Virus record (IMG/VR): IMGVR_UViG_3300013006_001053
Location: 1-60,404 of that record
From: a virus
DNA: 60,404 bases
Reading direction: 5' to 3' (one strand)
Shown here: positions 20,876 to 28,218 of the stretch, one piece after another
How positions within the stretch are numbered: position 1 is the stretch's first letter
How the letters are laid out: the number at the start of each line of letters is the position of its first letter
Position numbers and translations under genes: made by a program
Notes under the pieces: model-generated
Databases searched by the model: none
What the model was told of the DNA's origin: nothing
The model's input: only the letters and a program-made list of their open reading frames with translations

Positions 20876-20912
20876 TTGCCTTATCTGTCCTTATTTAATT
20901 GTTATAGTATCA

Positions 20913-20941
20913 ATACTAGCAGACATAAGCCAGAAATGCAA
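20913..20941 (-). promoter_or_regulatory. Second, upstream early-type promoter
   Basis: TTGCAT - 17 bases - TAGTAT, about 150 bases before the gene at 20763. Confidence 0.55.
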
Positions 20942-20944
20942 GTC

Positions 20945-21015
20945 GACACGCCGTAAACGGGGAGTGAATTAGATCACACGTAAGTTATCCACAGCCTGTG
21001 GAAAACGGGCCGGGC
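20945..21015. promoter_or_regulatory. Operator-like block
   Basis: GACACGCCGTAA (20945), AGTGA-N6-TCACA (20963-20978), TTATCCACA (20985-20993), GGGCCGGGC (21007-21015). Confidence 0.6.
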
Positions 21016-21016
21016 T

Positions 21017-21106
21017 TCATTCCTTCCCGAATAAATAAAAGGAATAAAATAAAAGACCAATGCAAAAAAAGAATGCAGCGTTGCCGCTAATAAAAAAGTT
21101 ACTCAT
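21017..21106 (-). CDS. Single-helix membrane peptide, 29 aa
   Basis: MSNFFISGNAAFFFCIGLLF then YSFYLFGKE. GGAG six bases before ATG; ends against the GGGCCGGGC element. Confidence 0.5.
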   Translation of the reverse strand: MSNFFISGNAAFFFCIGLLFYSFYLFGKE

Positions 21107-21298
21107 TTATTCTCCTCTGCTTTCTTTATCTGCTTCCCAATCAGATAGCCATACACGATAAGCAATTGGGTCGCAATTAAAAAGAATTTCGGAGGCGGTG
21201 AAAGTTAAATAGCCAATTTTTACATCGGGATAACATTCATCAAGCATTTGATCAAACTCTTCTTTTATTTCTAAATCTTTTTCAAATTGTGTTTTCAA
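21107..21298 (-). CDS. Conserved actinophage protein, 63 aa
   Basis: TTG start with GGAGAAAAA upstream. KTQFEKDLEIKEEFDQMLDE, VKIGYLTF, LFNCDPIAYRVWLSDW: the VKIGYLxF ... NCDPIAYRxxLSDW pattern recurs in actinophages; function unknown. Confidence 0.75.
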   Translation of the reverse strand: MKTQFEKDLEIKEEFDQMLDECYPDVKIGYLTFTASEILFNCDPIAYRVWLSDWEADKESRGE

Positions 21299-21468
21299 TT
21301 ATTTTTCTCCAATTCTAAATCACTTTTAAACATTGCAAGAATTCTTTCTCTTTCAGTATCCGCAAGGCTTGCCCATAGGTAACCTGCTAGATAGTGAACG
21401 CCAGTATCTTTATCGTTTCCACGAATTTTATTTAGTACGGCTAAAACTTCTTTTGTTTCAATATTCAT
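21295..21468 (-). CDS. Hypothetical protein, 57 aa
   Basis: MNIETKEVLAVLNKIRGNDK, HYLAGYLWASLADTERERIL. Helical. TTGA overlap with the next gene; AAAGGAG upstream. Confidence 0.65.
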   Translation of the reverse strand: MNIETKEVLAVLNKIRGNDKDTGVHYLAGYLWASLADTERERILAMFKSDLELEKNN

Positions 21469-21644
21469 TATTTAACTCCTTTGATATGTCCTGAGATACC
21501 GAGAGCGTCGCAAGACACTTGCAAGGTAATTGCTTTGGGTAGCGCATTAGGTAGCGCCTTGATATAGTTATCAGCAAGAGAAGCGGTAGCAAATTCCACA
21601 CGCTTAGTGTTACCATTAAATGAAGTCAATTTTACTTGTACCAT
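21468..21644 (-). CDS. Small beta protein, paralogue of 22288, 58 aa
   Basis: MVQVKLTSFNGNTKRVEFAT ... ITLQVSCDALGISGHIKGVK. Shares VxLTSxxGNTxxxEF, VxCDxLGIxGxxxGV with the rightward gene at 22288 across the divergent control region. Confidence 0.7.
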   Translation of the reverse strand: MVQVKLTSFNGNTKRVEFATASLADNYIKALPNALPKAITLQVSCDALGISGHIKGVK

Positions 21645-21646
21645 TA

Positions 21647-21793
21647 TTACTTACCTACCTTTTCTGCATAGATAGCATTAGGCGCACAATATAAGGCGCA
21701 TTGGCAATTAGTTAAGCCATTACGATTATTTAGCATTAGATGACGATTATATTGCTGAATATAACCGAGGTTATGAGTTAGTATGTTAGTCAT
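21647..21793 (-). CDS. Cys-containing protein, 48 aa
   Basis: MTNILTHNLGYIQQYNRHLM, NCQCALYCAPNAIYAEKVGK. CxC-x3-C cluster. AAAGGG ribosome site; first gene after the divergent promoter. Confidence 0.6.
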   Translation of the reverse strand: MTNILTHNLGYIQQYNRHLMLNNRNGLTNCQCALYCAPNAIYAEKVGK

Positions 21794-21845
21794 TATTTTG
21801 ACCCTTTCTAGTTTAAGGTATTTCCTTAACTTTCTTTATATGACA

Positions 21846-21868
21846 AGTATAGCAGGGGGGTCTGACAA
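21846..21868 (-). promoter_or_regulatory. Leftward promoter of the divergent region
   Basis: TATACT preceded by TTGTCAGACCCCCCTGC. Confidence 0.6.
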
Positions 21869-21909
21869 ATGGACTTGGACATTAAAGGGCAATTCGGACA
21901 TATGGGATA

Positions 21910-22025
21910 TGTGATAAGGCTCACATTTCATAAGATCACCCTGTGTATAACTTAACCTCACCCTGTGGATAACTTTTTTAGGCCGGGCTGTGTGATGTAA
22001 CTCACAAAAATAAATTACGACACGC
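21910..22025. promoter_or_regulatory. Divergent control region
   Basis: Two perfect TGTGA-N6-TCACA boxes (21910-21925, 21991-22006), a twofold TCACCCTGTGnATAACTT repeat (21936, 21958; period 22, the second with a DnaA-box), GGCCGGGC (21981) and TTACGACACGC (22015-22025). Confidence 0.65.
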
Positions 22026-22043
22026 CCGAGAAAAGGGGTCAAA

Positions 22044-22066
22044 ATGTCAGTGGTAGGTGCTAGAAT
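22044..22066 (+). promoter_or_regulatory. Rightward promoter of the divergent region
   Basis: ATGTCAGTGGTAGGTGC spacer and TAGAAT: same architecture as the leftward early promoters. Confidence 0.6.
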
Positions 22067-22113
22067 ACTATGTATAGAAGGTTAAAGTATAACCAAAAGA
22101 AAGGTGGTCTAAA

Positions 22114-22287
22114 ATGACTACACTAAATAAAACACAATACCTACTAACTTGGGTTGGTACTAATATGGGTTGGACAGGTACTATCCAAGCCCTTTGCGAA
22201 AGCGAGACTAAGGCTTGGGATTACCTAAGCCAAAAGGTCTTAGAAGGTTGGGTAGTGTTAGAAACTACCCTAGAGGAGGTTAAATAA
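22114..22287 (+). CDS. Hypothetical protein, 57 aa
   Basis: MTTLNKTQYLLTWVGTNMGW, SETKAWDYLSQKVLEGWVVL. AAAGGTGG upstream. Not recognised. Its stop directly abuts the next ATG. Confidence 0.65.
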   Translation: MTTLNKTQYLLTWVGTNMGWTGTIQALCESETKAWDYLSQKVLEGWVVLETTLEEVK

Positions 22288-22461
22288 ATGAAAGTTACAT
22301 TAACATCTATGCAAGGTAACACTCGCAACATAGAACTTATGTCTAAGCAAGAGGTTTTAGATTTTATTGATTTATTTAAATTAACATTACACGCTAATCA
22401 GAGAGTTAAGGTAACTTGCGATCTGCTAGGCATTGACGGTTATTTGCAAGGTGTCTCCTAG
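22288..22461 (+). CDS. Small beta protein, paralogue of 21468, 57 aa
   Basis: MKVTLTSMQGNTRNIELMSK, VKVTCDLLGIDGYLQGVS. Clear sequence pair of the leftward 21468 gene. GAGGAGG ribosome site. Confidence 0.7.
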   Translation: MKVTLTSMQGNTRNIELMSKQEVLDFIDLFKLTLHANQRVKVTCDLLGIDGYLQGVS

Positions 22462-22486
22462 AAATAGGAGCACCCGCATACGTGCG
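22450..22486 (+). terminator. Two tandem hairpins
   Basis: GGTG(T)CTCCTA-GAAA-TAGGAGCACC (22450-22474; GAAA tetraloop, overlapping the stop) and CGCA-TACG-TGCG (22475-22486). Confidence 0.6.
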
Positions 22487-22572
22487 CTGTATTAATTTGC
22501 TATTTTATTTATTTATATGTGTATCGTACATCTCAAACATTTTGTCAGGAAGTTATAATATTGATAGTGTGC

Positions 22573-22578
22573 TACAAT
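22573..22578 (+). promoter_or_regulatory. Leaderless -10
   Basis: TGCTACAAT, 6 bases before the HNH gene. Confidence 0.55.
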
Positions 22579-22584
22579 TAGTAT

Positions 22585-23028
22585 ATGAAAAATGAAATTT
22601 GGAAACCAGTAACACAAATTAAAAAGAAAAATCAGATTCTTAATTTTGAAGGGTATGAAGTATCAAACCTTGGTAGGGTAAGAACCTATAAACAAAAGTA
22701 TGGCAAAGTATCTAAATCTGCCACGCACTCTGGTTTGAATAGACCATTAAGATCAACTCCTATTTTTATAACAGGTCGTCCTGATATCCGAGGGTATATG
22801 CAATTATGCTTATCTGACACAAATAAGAAACGTCATAACATAAGAATACACGTAGTCGTAATACAAACTTTTCTGGGTTTTCCAGAAGAAGGTTTGATAG
22901 TTTGTCATTTCAATGATATTAAGACGGATAACCGTCTAGAGAATTTAAGGTATGGAACACATAAAGAAAACAGTCAAGACGCTGTAAGAAACAATACTGG
23001 TGTTGGAAAACCGAAACCTAAAATTTAA
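22585..23028 (+). CDS. HNH homing endonuclease with NUMOD4 domain
   Basis: 147 residues. WKPV and FEGYEVSNLGRVRTY are the NUMOD4 DNA-binding motif; IHVVVIQTFLGFPEEGLIVC followed by HFNDIKTDNRLENLRYGTHK is the HNH core (H, CH, N). Freestanding mobile nuclease without a visible intron. Own leaderless promoter. Confidence 0.88.
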   Translation: MKNEIWKPVTQIKKKNQILNFEGYEVSNLGRVRTYKQKYGKVSKSATHSGLNRPLRSTPIFITGRPDIRGYMQLCLSDTNKKRHNIRIHVVVIQTFLGFPEEGLIVCHFNDIKTDNRLENLRYGTHKENSQDAVRNNTGVGKPKPKI

Positions 23029-23062
23029 AATTTTTCAGATTTTCCAGGGGATAGGAATAAGG

Positions 23063-23068
23063 TATAAT
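23063..23068 (+). promoter_or_regulatory. Late-type -10
   Basis: AGGTATAAT, 7 bases before ATG 23076. Confidence 0.6.
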
Positions 23069-23075
23069 AATACCT

Positions 23076-23240
23076 ATGGGAATACTAGATAACTTAGATA
23101 ATGCTTGGGATAATAACCTATCGTTTGAAAGCTCAAACCACAAACCAGAATATCCAAACCTGGCTGTAAAAATATTTTCAGATATTTGTTGCAATGGTTG
23201 TGCTTGCCAAACCTCAGATGCTCACAAACCAGAAAACTAA
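23076..23240 (+). CDS. Cys-rich microprotein, 54 aa
   Basis: MGILDNLDNAWDNNLSFESS ... SDICCNGCACQTSDAHK. The GILDNLxNAWD opening and CC-x2-CxC cluster resemble short actinophage proteins of unknown role. Confidence 0.6.
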   Translation: MGILDNLDNAWDNNLSFESSNHKPEYPNLAVKIFSDICCNGCACQTSDAHKPEN

Positions 23241-23280
23241 GGTTTTATATTTATAACGGTTTGTTATAGTTAAAAATTCG

Positions 23281-23300
23281 AGGGGATATAAACATCTCCT
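23281..23300. terminator. Bidirectional terminator candidate
   Basis: AGGGGAT-ATAAAC-ATCTCCT between convergent genes. Confidence 0.5.
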
Positions 23301-23311
23301 GGCTAAACAAA

Positions 23312-23509
23312 TCACCATTTCCCAATAGGACAACGAGCATCTAATAGATCAGTCTTTAACTTCATAAAGCAATTACACTTCTTACATCTGGCACCATTCT
23401 TTTTAAAGAATTCGCAATTGGTGCATATAGCCATACGCTGATCTATAACTTCTTTGCTGGCTCTAGGAGTAGCAGGTTTGAGCCAATCTCCAATAGTAAC
23501 ATCTTCCAT
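23312..23509 (-). CDS. DUF6171-like zinc protein, 65 aa
   Basis: Start MEDVTIGDWLKP, 7 bases after TATAAT (23517-23522). ICTNCEFFKKNGARCKKCNC and LDARCPIGKW match the phage DUF6171 pattern (CxxC ... CxxCxC ... CPxGKW). Probable single zinc site. Confidence 0.7.
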   Translation of the reverse strand: MEDVTIGDWLKPATPRASKEVIDQRMAICTNCEFFKKNGARCKKCNCFMKLKTDLLDARCPIGKW

Positions 23510-23660
23510 ACAAACCATTATAGCCTATATTGGGGATAGGATCCATTGTTAGACACTATTGGGAGTATGTCCCATATGTTGTCTATTGGAGGTTTGTATA
23601 CCCTCTATTTTCGGCTTTGTTGTATCCCGCCGAAATTTAAAACTTTATCTTAAATAATGA

Positions 23661-23666
23661 TATAAT
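23661..23666 (+). promoter_or_regulatory. Late-type -10
   Basis: TGATATAAT, 9 bases before ATG 23676. Confidence 0.6.
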
Positions 23667-23675
23667 TATGTTCTT

Positions 23676-23942
23676 ATGACAATACAAGACTGGGCTTCGT
23701 TAGTAGTAGCAATTCTTACAATTGTATCAACAATCGCTTTTGGAATTAAATGGCTTGTAAAGCATTATCTCGTCGAACTTAAACCTAATTCTGGATCATC
23801 CATGAAGGACCAAATTTCAAGGCTAGAAAGCGCTTTAGATGAACAAAGAATAGATTCGGTTAATTCTAGAAATCGCCAAGAGAAAAAACTTGATGAGATG
23901 TATAAAATTTTAATTGAGCATATTGAAAAAGTAAGTAAGTAA
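23676..23942 (+). CDS. Holin-like membrane protein
   Basis: 88 residues: one N-terminal membrane helix (WASLVVAILTIVSTIAFGIKW) followed by a charged coiled coil (MKDQISRLESALDEQRID). This layout fits small single-pass holins or spanin-like proteins; position ahead of the tail-fibre/lysin region supports but does not prove a lysis role. Confidence 0.5.
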   Translation: MTIQDWASLVVAILTIVSTIAFGIKWLVKHYLVELKPNSGSSMKDQISRLESALDEQRIDSVNSRNRQEKKLDEMYKILIEHIEKVSK

Positions 23943-24162
23943 TATTTACTATATATAAACTATCTTTAAAAAACTTATTTACAGTATATTCTTTTCTTTA
24001 TATATTTAGTATACACTATCAATACCCTGGACTATTAGGATAAAACGGACATAAGGTATATAACCATTTATAACTCTTTTATAACGATTTAAACTATATA
24101 ACTATTTGTTATAAACTTCTTATATACCTGGTTTTAATTAAATAATAAGATATAATCTTGAT
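23943..24162. other. Very AT-rich intergenic segment
   Basis: No gene seen. Many TATA-like runs; ends in TATAAT (24151-24156) that would start RNA at the hairpin below. Confidence 0.5.
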
Positions 24163-24221
24163 GCTAGCACCCAGGTTGCTACCCCCACCCCACTGCGCTT
24201 GGGTGTCTAGCCTTATTTTAT
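24163..24221 (+). ncRNA. Structured RNA or terminator
   Basis: GCTAG-CACCCA pairs with TGGGTG-(T)-CTAGC (24163-24173 with 24200-24211; one bulged base) around a C-rich 26-base loop, then TTATTTTAT. It begins 7 bases after a TATAAT, so a ~55-base RNA with its own promoter and terminator is possible; alternatively it only terminates upstream transcripts. Confidence 0.4.
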
Positions 24222-24223
24222 GG

Positions 24224-24229
24224 TATAAT
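24224..24229 (+). promoter_or_regulatory. Late-type extended -10
   Basis: TGGTATAAT, 7 bases before ATG 24237. Confidence 0.65.
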
Positions 24230-24236
24230 CAATGAT

Positions 24237-24653
24237 ATGTGCTCACCTACCATAGAACGATTCGGGGCTACCCCAGCAAATATACAATGGACCGTTGTTC
24301 GTGGAGACTATGCCTCATTTACAGTTTCATTTCTTGAAAATAACGAAGTTACAGAATTTGATACCGTTGGATGGGCTTTTGCCGCAACAGCCTATGATCC
24401 TACTACAGACGTTTTAGATGAGTTAGATGTTGAAGTTAATGGTTCGGTTATTACTGTCAGCGCCCCTGCCTCAGTTACTGAAAATTGGGGAACTAAATAT
24501 AAATCTGTAGTTGCAGAATTATCTTTTGACCTTCAAGCCGTAGTTCCAGATGGAACATCAACAATTACCTGGACCCCAGTAATTGGAACAATATGTGTTC
24601 TTGGAGATGTTTCTCCATCAACCACAAGAAACACTTTGGGTGGAGTATCTTAA
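24237..24653 (+). CDS. BppU-like tail/baseplate domain protein
   Basis: 138 residues; NIQWTVVRGDYASFTVSFLE then beta strands ending TWTPVIGTICVLGDV. Paralogue of 29561 and 8217. Likely attaches fibres to the distal tail. Leaderless start. Confidence 0.6.
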   Translation: MCSPTIERFGATPANIQWTVVRGDYASFTVSFLENNEVTEFDTVGWAFAATAYDPTTDVLDELDVEVNGSVITVSAPASVTENWGTKYKSVVAELSFDLQAVVPDGTSTITWTPVIGTICVLGDVSPSTTRNTLGGVS

Positions 24654-24737
24654 ATGATAATTAAAATTAAAGATGCTAATGTAAAATTGCCACCAATCAT
24701 AAAGGTAAATGGTACTGTTTTTAAAGTAAAGAAATAG
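24654..24737 (+). CDS. Basic microprotein, 27 aa
   Basis: [20 protein letters not shown] then TVFKVKK. Follows the BppU-like stop directly, as the 29974 gene follows 29561. Small but placed in a tight operon. Confidence 0.5.
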   Translation: MIIKIKDANVKLPPIIKVNGTVFKVKK

Positions 24738-24741
24738 TAAA

Positions 24742-25485
24742 ATGGCTATATCTAAAAATATGGATGCTCCAAAAGCAAGATATGCCGAAGCAATAAAATC
24801 AACCAAGGTTGAAGAATCTAATAATACTGAATACATTGCCGTTCCAGGAATTCAAGGAGAACGAGGAGATACTGGTCCAGCGGGACCGCAAGGCCCAGAA
24901 GGTCCAAGGGGTGAAAGAGGTATTCCAGGCAAAGATGGCAAGGATGGTCCACAGGGTCCTCAAGGCCCTAAAGGAGATCCTGGCAGGGGCGGGGGAGAAG
25001 GGTATGAGAGTCCTTCAGGTCAATACCCAGGTTGGGCATATTATGAAAATAAAAATAAAAAAACATTATTTTTAGGACCTGATAGAGGAGATGATGGCTG
25101 GGTAAATATTTTGATGGAAGATGATGAAACTAATAATATTTTAAAGTTTCTTCCAGAAGGCTCAGTATCACTCTGGAATTCATATACTCAAAGAATTAAT
25201 TTTAAGCAATTAAAGGTTGGGGCTAGGGTAGATATTAGATATGATATTGCTTTGACTACCGACACAAATAGCACAGAAGCCTGGATCAGAACTTATATTC
25301 CAAAAGTTGAATCTCCAACTGGATACATCGGAATGCTTAAATATAAATACCCTTATGAAATGTCAGTTAACCAAACCTTATATGTTGACTTATCAAAGAT
25401 CAAATCTGAAGGCGGGATGATTCAAGCCAGGGCAGATAATGAAAGTACAATCATGCTAAAGGGTATGTACATATCAGTTTCTTAG
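24742..25485 (+). CDS. Collagen-like tail fibre protein
   Basis: 247 residues. Residues ~36-83 are a Gly-X-Y collagen repeat ([36 protein letters not shown]) with several prolines in the Y position, the site of 4-hydroxylation in animal collagens. A ~160-residue C-terminal beta domain follows, presumably a trimerising or receptor-binding head. It is followed at once by four P4H-type oxygenase genes. Confidence 0.85.
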   Translation: MAISKNMDAPKARYAEAIKSTKVEESNNTEYIAVPGIQGERGDTGPAGPQGPEGPRGERGIPGKDGKDGPQGPQGPKGDPGRGGGEGYESPSGQYPGWAYYENKNKKTLFLGPDRGDDGWVNILMEDDETNNILKFLPEGSVSLWNSYTQRINFKQLKVGARVDIRYDIALTTDTNSTEAWIRTYIPKVESPTGYIGMLKYKYPYEMSVNQTLYVDLSKIKSEGGMIQARADNESTIMLKGMYISVS

Positions 25486-25488
25486 TGG

Positions 25489-25494
25489 TATAAT
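25489..25494 (+). promoter_or_regulatory. Late-type extended -10
   Basis: TGGTATAAT, 5 bases before ATG 25500. Confidence 0.6.
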
Positions 25495-25499
25495 AAATT

Positions 25500-26141
25500 A
25501 TGAATAATTTTTTAGGTGGAAAAAGGTCAATAATACCTTCAGGATATTACGGAGATTCTGCAACAAACATTGTTGTTATAAAAGATTTCATTAACCAAGA
25601 AGACCTTATAAATATTCAAGATTTTTGCTCAACATTAACTAGTTTTAAAAATATACCAAATGATAATTGGGATAACCGTGTATGCGATAACTCAATTTTA
25701 AGGCAAGTGTCACCAAAAATAAATGAAATATTAAAAAAATATCAAAGTAATCATAAAAAAATAATTGAAGATTTTTTTAGTGTTCAGTTAAGAGACAATG
25801 TTCCAAGCGTTGTTATTTGGAGAGAGGGAGATGGACAAACACCTCACGCTGATAAAGAGCAAATAGATGGAAGCCCTAACCCATATCCAGAAAATGACAT
25901 TGCCTCTTTATTTTATTTAAATGATGATTACGAAGGTGGAGAAATTTACTTTCCAATGCAAAATTTACAAATAAAGCCATCTGCAGGATCAGCCGTATTT
26001 TTCCCAGGAGATAGATTTTATCAACATGGAGTTACTACCGTTAAAACTGGAAAACGTTTTACTTGTCCAGCATTTTGGAATGTAGTAGTTAACCATAAAG
26101 AAAATCAAAACAACAATACAATAAACAAAGGAGATAAATAA
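25500..26141 (+). CDS. 2OG-Fe(II) dioxygenase 1 (prolyl-4-hydroxylase-like)
   Basis: 213 residues. Double-stranded beta-helix oxygenase with Fe ligands H116-A-D118 and H176, and R186 for the 2-oxoglutarate carboxylate; the linking strand reads FYLNDDYEGGEIYFP, typical of P4Hc proteins. Expected to hydroxylate proline or another residue using O2 and 2-oxoglutarate. Leaderless start; TAATG overlap with the next oxygenase. Confidence 0.85.
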   Translation: MNNFLGGKRSIIPSGYYGDSATNIVVIKDFINQEDLINIQDFCSTLTSFKNIPNDNWDNRVCDNSILRQVSPKINEILKKYQSNHKKIIEDFFSVQLRDNVPSVVIWREGDGQTPHADKEQIDGSPNPYPENDIASLFYLNDDYEGGEIYFPMQNLQIKPSAGSAVFFPGDRFYQHGVTTVKTGKRFTCPAFWNVVVNHKENQNNNTINKGDK

Positions 26142-26806
26142 TGAGTACTAACAACGTTACAGTTGAAAATCCAGCAATGGCGATATATGTATATAAAAAC
26201 ACATTACATAAGGGTCTAAATCTTGTTGAAAGATTAGAAAAAACTATTGAAGAAAATAGTGATGGTTGGTTTAGGTGGTCTGAAGCTCAAGTTGGCGACT
26301 ATCAAACAATGAAGCATTATAGGGACTGTGTTGATTTTAAAGTAAGTAAGCAAAATTTTTTGCATAATGAAAAAGCAAACGCTTCAGATTTAAAAAATAT
26401 TTATAATGATATAGACGAAAGACTTCAGGCGTGTTTGCAACACTATTGCTCATTATATAATCTTACAATGGAATATCAAGAGGCTGTAAACTTTGTTAGA
26501 TATGGACAAGATCAACACTTTGCAGTTCATTCTGATCATGGCTTTAGCTATGTATGTACTGTTTCTTCTGTAATGTATTTAAATGATAACTATGAGGGTG
26601 GCGGACTATACTTCCCTTATCTTGACTATACATATCAGCCAGAAGAAGGAGACATTGTTTTATTTCCGTCCAACTTCTTATATTCTCACGCAGCTCTTCC
26701 AGTAGTATCAGGAACAAAATATGCTGCAGTTACCATGTTTGACTACAATGATCGTGTTCATGGTGCAAATTCTCCACTAAGACCCTCAAAAAATAACGGC
26801 ATGTAA
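26141..26806 (+). CDS. 2OG-Fe(II) dioxygenase 2 (prolyl-4-hydroxylase-like)
   Basis: 221 residues. H130-S-D132, H183 and K193 (GTKY; Lys as in animal prolyl-4-hydroxylases) with MYLNDNYEGGGLYFP. Divergent from copy 1 outside the motifs. AAAGGAG ribosome site. Confidence 0.85.
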   Translation: MSTNNVTVENPAMAIYVYKNTLHKGLNLVERLEKTIEENSDGWFRWSEAQVGDYQTMKHYRDCVDFKVSKQNFLHNEKANASDLKNIYNDIDERLQACLQHYCSLYNLTMEYQEAVNFVRYGQDQHFAVHSDHGFSYVCTVSSVMYLNDNYEGGGLYFPYLDYTYQPEEGDIVLFPSNFLYSHAALPVVSGTKYAAVTMFDYNDRVHGANSPLRPSKNNGM

Positions 26807-27525
26807 TGTACAACATTGAAGCATATGAAATAGGTTTAGGAATGGGTGCAAACCTATCTCAGTTGCCAATGAAGAGAGACTGGATGGATAAAACATTTGA
26901 TGGGCATGCGTATAGATGTTTTCCTCTATCTTTAGCTAATCAAATAGGGTGGGGATTTTCTTTTCCAGAAGATATAACCGTAATTTGGGACGGAAATGAT
27001 TCAGAGCAAGGTGGACATATTGATATTATAACTGGAAAAAAATATGTTAATGCTTCAAGAGGAACAGCAACTTTGATCTTTAATATAAATTGGTTTTTTA
27101 AAACAGACCAGGATGTTAGTTTGCTATTCTATGGTCCACCAAACTTAGTTATTGATGGTGCTACCCCTTTAACGAATATTATAAGTACAAGTTTTTGGGA
27201 TAGTCCAATCCCAGTATCTTGGAAAATTACAAAGCCAAATGTTCCGATAACGTTTAAGGCAAATGAGCCAGTGATAGCAGTAATGCCACTATCTCTTGGA
27301 AAGTTAAATGAATCTATCATAACATTAAATGATAGCCCATATGAAGTAAACTCGTATCACAAAAGATTGACAGACTATGGAAATGTTATTTTAGAAAACA
27401 ATAAGATACCTAAGTGGTCTGATTTTTATAGAAGTGCTACAGATGAGCATGGTAATAAAATTGGTGAACACGAAGTTAAAAAAATTAAACTTCATACAGA
27501 AGATAAAAGGAGTAAAAGTGCTTAA
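26806..27525 (+). CDS. DUF6065 family protein
   Basis: 239 residues. MKRDWMDKTFDGHAYRCFPL followed by SLANQIGWGFSFPED matches DUF6065, found beside oxygenases and sugar genes in aquatic phages and bacteria. Enzymatic role not known. Coupled to copy 2 by TAATG and to copy 3 by overlap. Confidence 0.75.
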   Translation: MYNIEAYEIGLGMGANLSQLPMKRDWMDKTFDGHAYRCFPLSLANQIGWGFSFPEDITVIWDGNDSEQGGHIDIITGKKYVNASRGTATLIFNINWFFKTDQDVSLLFYGPPNLVIDGATPLTNIISTSFWDSPIPVSWKITKPNVPITFKANEPVIAVMPLSLGKLNESIITLNDSPYEVNSYHKRLTDYGNVILENNKIPKWSDFYRSATDEHGNKIGEHEVKKIKLHTEDKRSKSA

Positions 27526-28039
27526 GAATGGCATAGAGTTTTATTATGAAGTTTTAGACAACCCAGAACTTCTAATAGAAGAAATAAATAAATATGAGTG
27601 GTCCAAGCCAAGTGGAGTTAATATAGAAGATAGGTCTAATTCTGTTATATATTTTAACGACAAAAATAAACATGAAAAAATTTTTAACATTGTAAAAGTT
27701 GGGATAGATAAATTTTTAGGGCAATATAGAGATATTTATTATTTACCAGAATTAACATATTTTACAATAGAGGCATTAAAGTATGAACCTAATGAAAAAT
27801 ATGTTATGCACTATGATGACGGATCTAAGCATGTATCAAATAGAGTGACAAGTTGTGTCATATACTTAAACGATAATTATGAAGGTGGAGAAATAGAGTT
27901 TGTTAATTTTGGAATTAAAGAAAAGCCAGTAAAAAATTCTATGGTCTTGTTTCCTTCTAATTATCCATATGCACACGTAGCACACAGCGTTATCTCTGGA
28001 ACTAGATATGCTATTAATTTATTCATGGAGTATAAGTAA
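27518..28039 (+). CDS. 2OG-Fe(II) dioxygenase 3 (prolyl-4-hydroxylase-like)
   Basis: 173 residues from GTG, which has AAAAGGAG 5 bases upstream; longer readings start inside the DUF6065 gene. H98-Y-D100, H153 and R163 with IYLNDNYEGGEIEFV. Shortest of the four. Confidence 0.82.
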   Translation: MLKNGIEFYYEVLDNPELLIEEINKYEWSKPSGVNIEDRSNSVIYFNDKNKHEKIFNIVKVGIDKFLGQYRDIYYLPELTYFTIEALKYEPNEKYVMHYDDGSKHVSNRVTSCVIYLNDNYEGGEIEFVNFGIKEKPVKNSMVLFPSNYPYAHVAHSVISGTRYAINLFMEYK

Positions 28040-28203
28040 TGGAAATTATAGAAGATATTGCTAAGATTATGCAATCAAAAGGCTATTGCGAAAAATCTTC
28101 ATATCAGTGGCTATGTTATGTTTTATCATCTATGGTAGACCCATCAAACTTTGATAAAGCAAAAGAAATAGCAGAAGGGCAAGAGCCACACGTGGCACAA
28201 TAA
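28039..28203 (+). CDS. Hypothetical protein, 54 aa
   Basis: MEIIEDIAKIMQSKGYCEKS, WLCYVLSSMVDPSNFDKAKE. TAATG-coupled between two oxygenase genes; could be a partner of one of them. No family. Confidence 0.6.
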   Translation: MEIIEDIAKIMQSKGYCEKSSYQWLCYVLSSMVDPSNFDKAKEIAEGQEPHVAQ

Positions 28204-28218
28204 AAAATGGAGAATAAT

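Noticed and set aside
21836-22042. Leftward open frame across the divergent control region
   Set aside because: Covers two operators, two promoters and DnaA-like repeats; product has no features.
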